From positions 62,001-126,000 of the forward strand of contig CAJNYU010001875.1 of NCBI GenBank assembly GCA_905331475.1: a stretch of DNA of 64,000 nt, written 5' to 3'. Both the position numbers and the translations under genes were made by a program. This DNA is from Rotaria socialis (lineage: Eukaryota; Rotifera; Eurotatoria; Philodinida; Philodinidae). Under the pieces are notes generated by a model that saw only the letters and a program-made list of their open reading frames with translations, made no database searches and had not been told where the DNA came from. Position 1 is the first letter of the stretch. Each line of letters starts with the position of its first letter. This document shows, in pieces, positions 60,592-64,000 of this stretch.

Positions 60592-62745
60592 TTAATAAAA
60601 AATTACACGCAGAGAGATGATAAAAATGAATGTAAATTGCACTAGATTATTACTAGCAGAATATCGTATTTTTTCGTTTTTATCAATAAAATCCATTTCT
60701 TCGTGAAAAAATATTGAATCTTTACTGTTCGAAAGATCTATTTGAGCAATTAGCATTCGATAGAATGCTGTTGCTTCACCAGTGTTAGAAAGTTGTGCAT
60801 TAGCTCGAGCCATGCCAAGTATATTAATGGCTCGATTAGATGTTGATAGTATTGCCATTTCATAAACATGCAAAGCACGCTGTGGAAATTCATTTAAAGG
60901 TACTTGTATGCTATCTATCATTAATGAAGACACAGCCACTGGTCCCTTAATAGAAATAGATTTCTTGTAATGAGGTTTTACAAAAATATAGATTTAGATT
61001 TATCGATTGTTTTTGATATTTTCGATAGGTAAGTGATAGATGCATCGCGAATAGCTCAGATGAACGTGCAAATATTAAAATAGGACTATTATTATCGATC
61101 AGAAGGTTCACTTCAAGTTGAGTTGCTGCATTTACTATATTTAAACATTCTTGAAATGAATTATTCTGGGAGAAAATTGTTCCTTGAATTTGAGGTATCA
61201 TCATTGGTTGAAATATATTTATTTAATCAAACAGTTCGATTTGAAAGTAAATCAAAACGAGCTAAATGTTGAGCTATTATTGATTGTGTCGATGGTTGAT
61301 TGAAATTTGTATTGTTGACTAATAATAATCGAAGGCAATCACCTAAAAAAGAACTCTAATGCTTTTCTTTTATCGGTTGGACTTATTTTAACTTACGGAA
61401 TCGATACCCGGCGCCACTCCATGCTAGATTCTACATTTGTGCCATTATCACTGAGTACAACAAATGGAAGAACTGCGCCTATTTTCTGTAGTTCTAGTAG
61501 TTTACTAACGAATTGAATATTGTACGGTAACCAATATAAGAGATTGCCAGTAGTGCGTGCAAGAGATCGATATGCAGATGTTAAATAATCATTTGATGCT
61601 TCCATCGACCGATTATAAGCAATGTACAGATCATTTATGAGAGACAATGTGCCTGGCCAATCGCCTGTTTGTAAGCGAGCAAACGAGAGCCATTCGATTG
61701 TATCAACTCGATTATTATTATCACATAGTACAAATGGAGAAACTTGATCTGCCGTGTCAAGTTGAGCTAAAACACGTTCAAATTGAGTTGAAGATACATT
61801 TACAATTCGACCCGTTACTTTAAGAAAACATAATGTTAAACTAACTTGAAGAGATTTTTCATCAGACAATTCGGACTTCAGTAATGAATCTATTGAGAAA
61901 AATAAAATAAGATTTACTGTATGTGAAAGGAGGAAATTATGATGTAATTCATTTTGTTTTAATACGTTAAGTGCCACAAAAAACAAAAGGCAGTTTTGCT
62001 GCACGCATCCAAATATGGCTCAGTAAATGTTGCGGATATGATAATGTACCGACTAACTTGTCATAATTCGATACGTAATCTAATGCTTTGATAGATATGT
62101 TATATTGGGCAACATCATAAGCTTGTATAAGATAATGAAGAGCGCCTGGATACGTTCGGTTCAGCAATGAGAGCTTCTTGTGATATTTGCCTTGTTTATA
62201 TCATAGGTGGAGGCTCCAGTTCACCTTGAAATTGCTGTTCAAAAGCTACATTGAGAAGTGAAAGACACCATAGTACACGAATATCAGTTTCGTTTGGATA
62301 TACGGTAGCTAAATTAGCTATCGAAGATAAGAAAAAAGGTTGTTCTCCAGCACGAACCGATGACTCATTCGCATACCATTGTTAAACTGTTGAAGGTAAC
62401 GATGATTGTAACGGTGAACGAACCACATTTGATGTTGCGATCACTGATTTAGTTGCGTTATATGTCTCTAAACCACATTTGCAATTCGTTTGCCAGCACA
62501 ATACACGTTTACATCTAAGAAAAAAATAAAATTTTATTGCCAACAAAACCAAAGAAACTCACGCCAGCATTTTTCCAATATGCGCTTCAGTTAGAGTAGG
62601 TTTTGTGTTGATTGCAAGAGTGAAAGCATCTTGTACTTCATCATACATAAATGAATGAAGACAAAACACCCAACAGCAAAATGATGATGTGCGAGTGGTG
62701 ATCGATTCATTGTATATCATTTAAATCTATGTAGGATTCCCACGG
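60592..62745 (-). pseudogene. Decaying TPR-like protein gene
   Basis: Minus-strand gene pieces: HHFAVGCF / MYDEVQDAFTLAINT / TEAHIGKMLA, then CKCGLETYNATKS, QWYANESSV, YPNETDIRVLWCLSLLN, YPGALHYLIQAYDVAQYN, FERVLAQLDTADQVSPFV, and a C-terminal SNRAINILGMARANAQL repeat ending in a hydrophobic tail (LVQFTFIFIISLRVIFY) that looks like a GPI-anchor or membrane signal. Helical repeats with Ala/Gly/Tyr spacing suggest TPRs. Breaks: a T-run near 62664 is one base short for HHFAVGCF to continue into LHSFMYDE, an in-frame TAA precedes QWYANE near 62383, and the join near 61396 to the next exon does not keep phase. The 88-bp intron 61890-61977 joins cleanly. No 5' end found. Sequencing error could explain one break, not all. 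Confidence 0.6.
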
Positions 62746-63762
62746 AAAAATTCCATCGGATTTGTTCCATGATTGTGTAGTCAAATTGTTGATAATTGGT
62801 CACAAGAGTTATCAAGATATAGATTAGCATTTTTTTCTCAGCTGATAGATAGAAAACTAAAATGTAACGAGATAAATAATACATAAATACAGTACATGCA
62901 TCACACGATAACAATAAAAATATATGAAAATATTTGTGACACTGAATGCATCCAACCTGAGTTATTGATCGCACCATGATGATTGCTAAAAAAAAGTTTG
63001 TTTTTTGTAATATCGAGGTTTCAGACAGCAGGACATGAATTTCCAACTAGAAATTAATATTCGGTAGGGATAAAAACTTTGAAGGACTCTTTTTCCATAG
63101 AAAGATCACGATTCAAATATGAATTTATCAGAAGTGCCGAAGTATCGTTTGCTACAGAAATAAATTCACCGGCAATATTTAGTATTATCCCTTAGGCAAA
63201 TATTGTATCTTTATTGAAGTTCTATTTTAGTCTGCAACAGACCTACCTTGAGATCAACTTCAACGTATGTAGTTTTGATAAAATAGATATTTGAAAGTAT
63301 ACTATCCCTGGATAATCATCATTGTAACAGAAAGAAAATAATAGTAATTGTAAATTTAAGCCGAGGGCGGATATAATAGTTACTAGTATTTGTTATGATA
63401 ACAACAGGAGAAAGAGTAAAAGCGATAGATTTTCATAGCAACAAAAAATCACACTATAGAAAACAACGTGTAAGGAGATTTATATGTGTTTGAATCGTAA
63501 CATTTCAGTGTTTGCACATTAAATTTTGTGAGAAAATGTATATAATGAATATTAATATTTAGCCATTGATTTATACTGTACTACACAACTCTATCGATTG
63601 AATTAACAAATCACTTCCTACAGACTATGATTATTACACAGGACGTTCAGTTCCATATTTTAGCTTTTCGCAAGGGAGTGCATTCGACGTTGTTTTAAAG
63701 CTTCATTTAATCTATCCTATTTTCGATAATCAACATTAAAATAATTTTTCAAAAGATTTTAT
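62746..63762. other. Intergenic between the two TPR-like loci
   Basis: 1.0 kb of AT-rich sequence. Any 5' exons of the decaying gene should lie here, but none is convincing. Confidence 0.4.
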
Positions 63763-64000
63763 TCAAAAATAAAGTAAACAACTGAGAAAACAAAAGATTA
63801 AATTAAAACAAATATCAACACGAATCGCTGAACTATGACGAGCTAGATAATCATTAGCTTCTTTTAGAAAATTATCATCATGAGTATGCGTTGATGTCAT
63901 TTGAAAAGAAAGTTGTTGATATAAACCAACTGCTATACTATGCCGATTAAGATATGCATTAGATCGAGCCATGCCAAGTGTACTTATAGCTCGATTAGGA
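63763..64000 (-). CDS. TPR-like protein, C-terminal part (gene continues past the window)
   Basis: Paralogue of the neighbouring decaying gene: PNRAISTLGMARSNAYLNRH matches SNRAINILGMARANAQL there. Open to the window edge, so only the last 79 residues are seen. It ends in a hydrophobic tail (ICFNLIFCFLSCLLYF) after small residues (RHSSA), again like a GPI-attachment signal. The product is probably secreted or surface-bound. Function unknown. Confidence 0.6.
   Translation of the reverse strand, partial: PNRAISTLGMARSNAYLNRHSIAVGLYQQLSFQMTSTHTHDDNFLKEANDYLARHSSAIRVDICFNLIFCFLSCLLYF

Overview
This window is nuclear DNA of an animal. It is strongly AT-rich, its genes are split by many introns of about 50-60 bp plus a few of 0.4-1 kb, and every recognisable protein is metazoan. 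My best guess is a bdelloid rotifer (Rotaria/Adineta type). That is an inference from compactness, short introns, acceptor-like TTCTAG sites just before many start codons (bdelloids are known to use spliced-leader trans-splicing), intronless F-box and ARM-like genes, and near-identical gene copies. No prokaryotic operon, CRISPR array, tRNA or rRNA gene was seen.

Layout: 1-5001 is the 3' part of a PITPNM/rdgB lipid-transfer gene (DDHD + LNS2). 5302-6486 is cytidine deaminase and 6581-9051 a PP2C-like probable pseudophosphatase, both on +. On the minus strand, 9199-19695 is adenylate kinase 9, about 30 exons. A 438-bp divergent promoter separates it from an MBD5/6-like chromatin gene (20134-24798, +), which is followed by a SOCS-box-like protein I cannot name (25712-29169). 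From 29480 to 40573 lies a very tight same-strand cluster: NSMCE1, archaemetzincin, HMG-CoA lyase copy 1, FIG4 and HMG-CoA lyase copy 2, with gaps of only 77-134 bp. The two lyase copies share a tract of about 750 identical bp, intron included, and copy 2 contains an assembly gap (one N) with a 222-bp overlap duplicated around it.

From about 41 kb on, gene density drops: an intronless ARM-like gene (41604-42905), 6.7 kb with no secure gene but scattered exon-like fragments and inverted-repeat elements, a carbohydrate sulfotransferase (49599-51936), an intronless F-box gene on minus (55656-57518), a secreted SGNH hydrolase (58747-60020), and two TPR-like relatives on minus (60592-62745, decaying; 63763-64000, cut by the window end).

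Mobile DNA is small and non-autonomous: a hAT-like MITE with an 8-bp target duplication in an intron, a 359-bp near-palindromic element, a nested inverted-repeat element at 46.7-47.8 kb, and three copies of an apparently unnamed ~350-bp element with CCCAGG termini within 5 kb. The most notable patterns are the acceptor-like sites before starts (possible polycistronic, trans-spliced expression), the lyase conversion tract and the CCCAGG element family. Intron-exon joins were read by eye: in the spliced + strand genes the phases of all joins close to whole codons, while AK9 boundaries are approximate.
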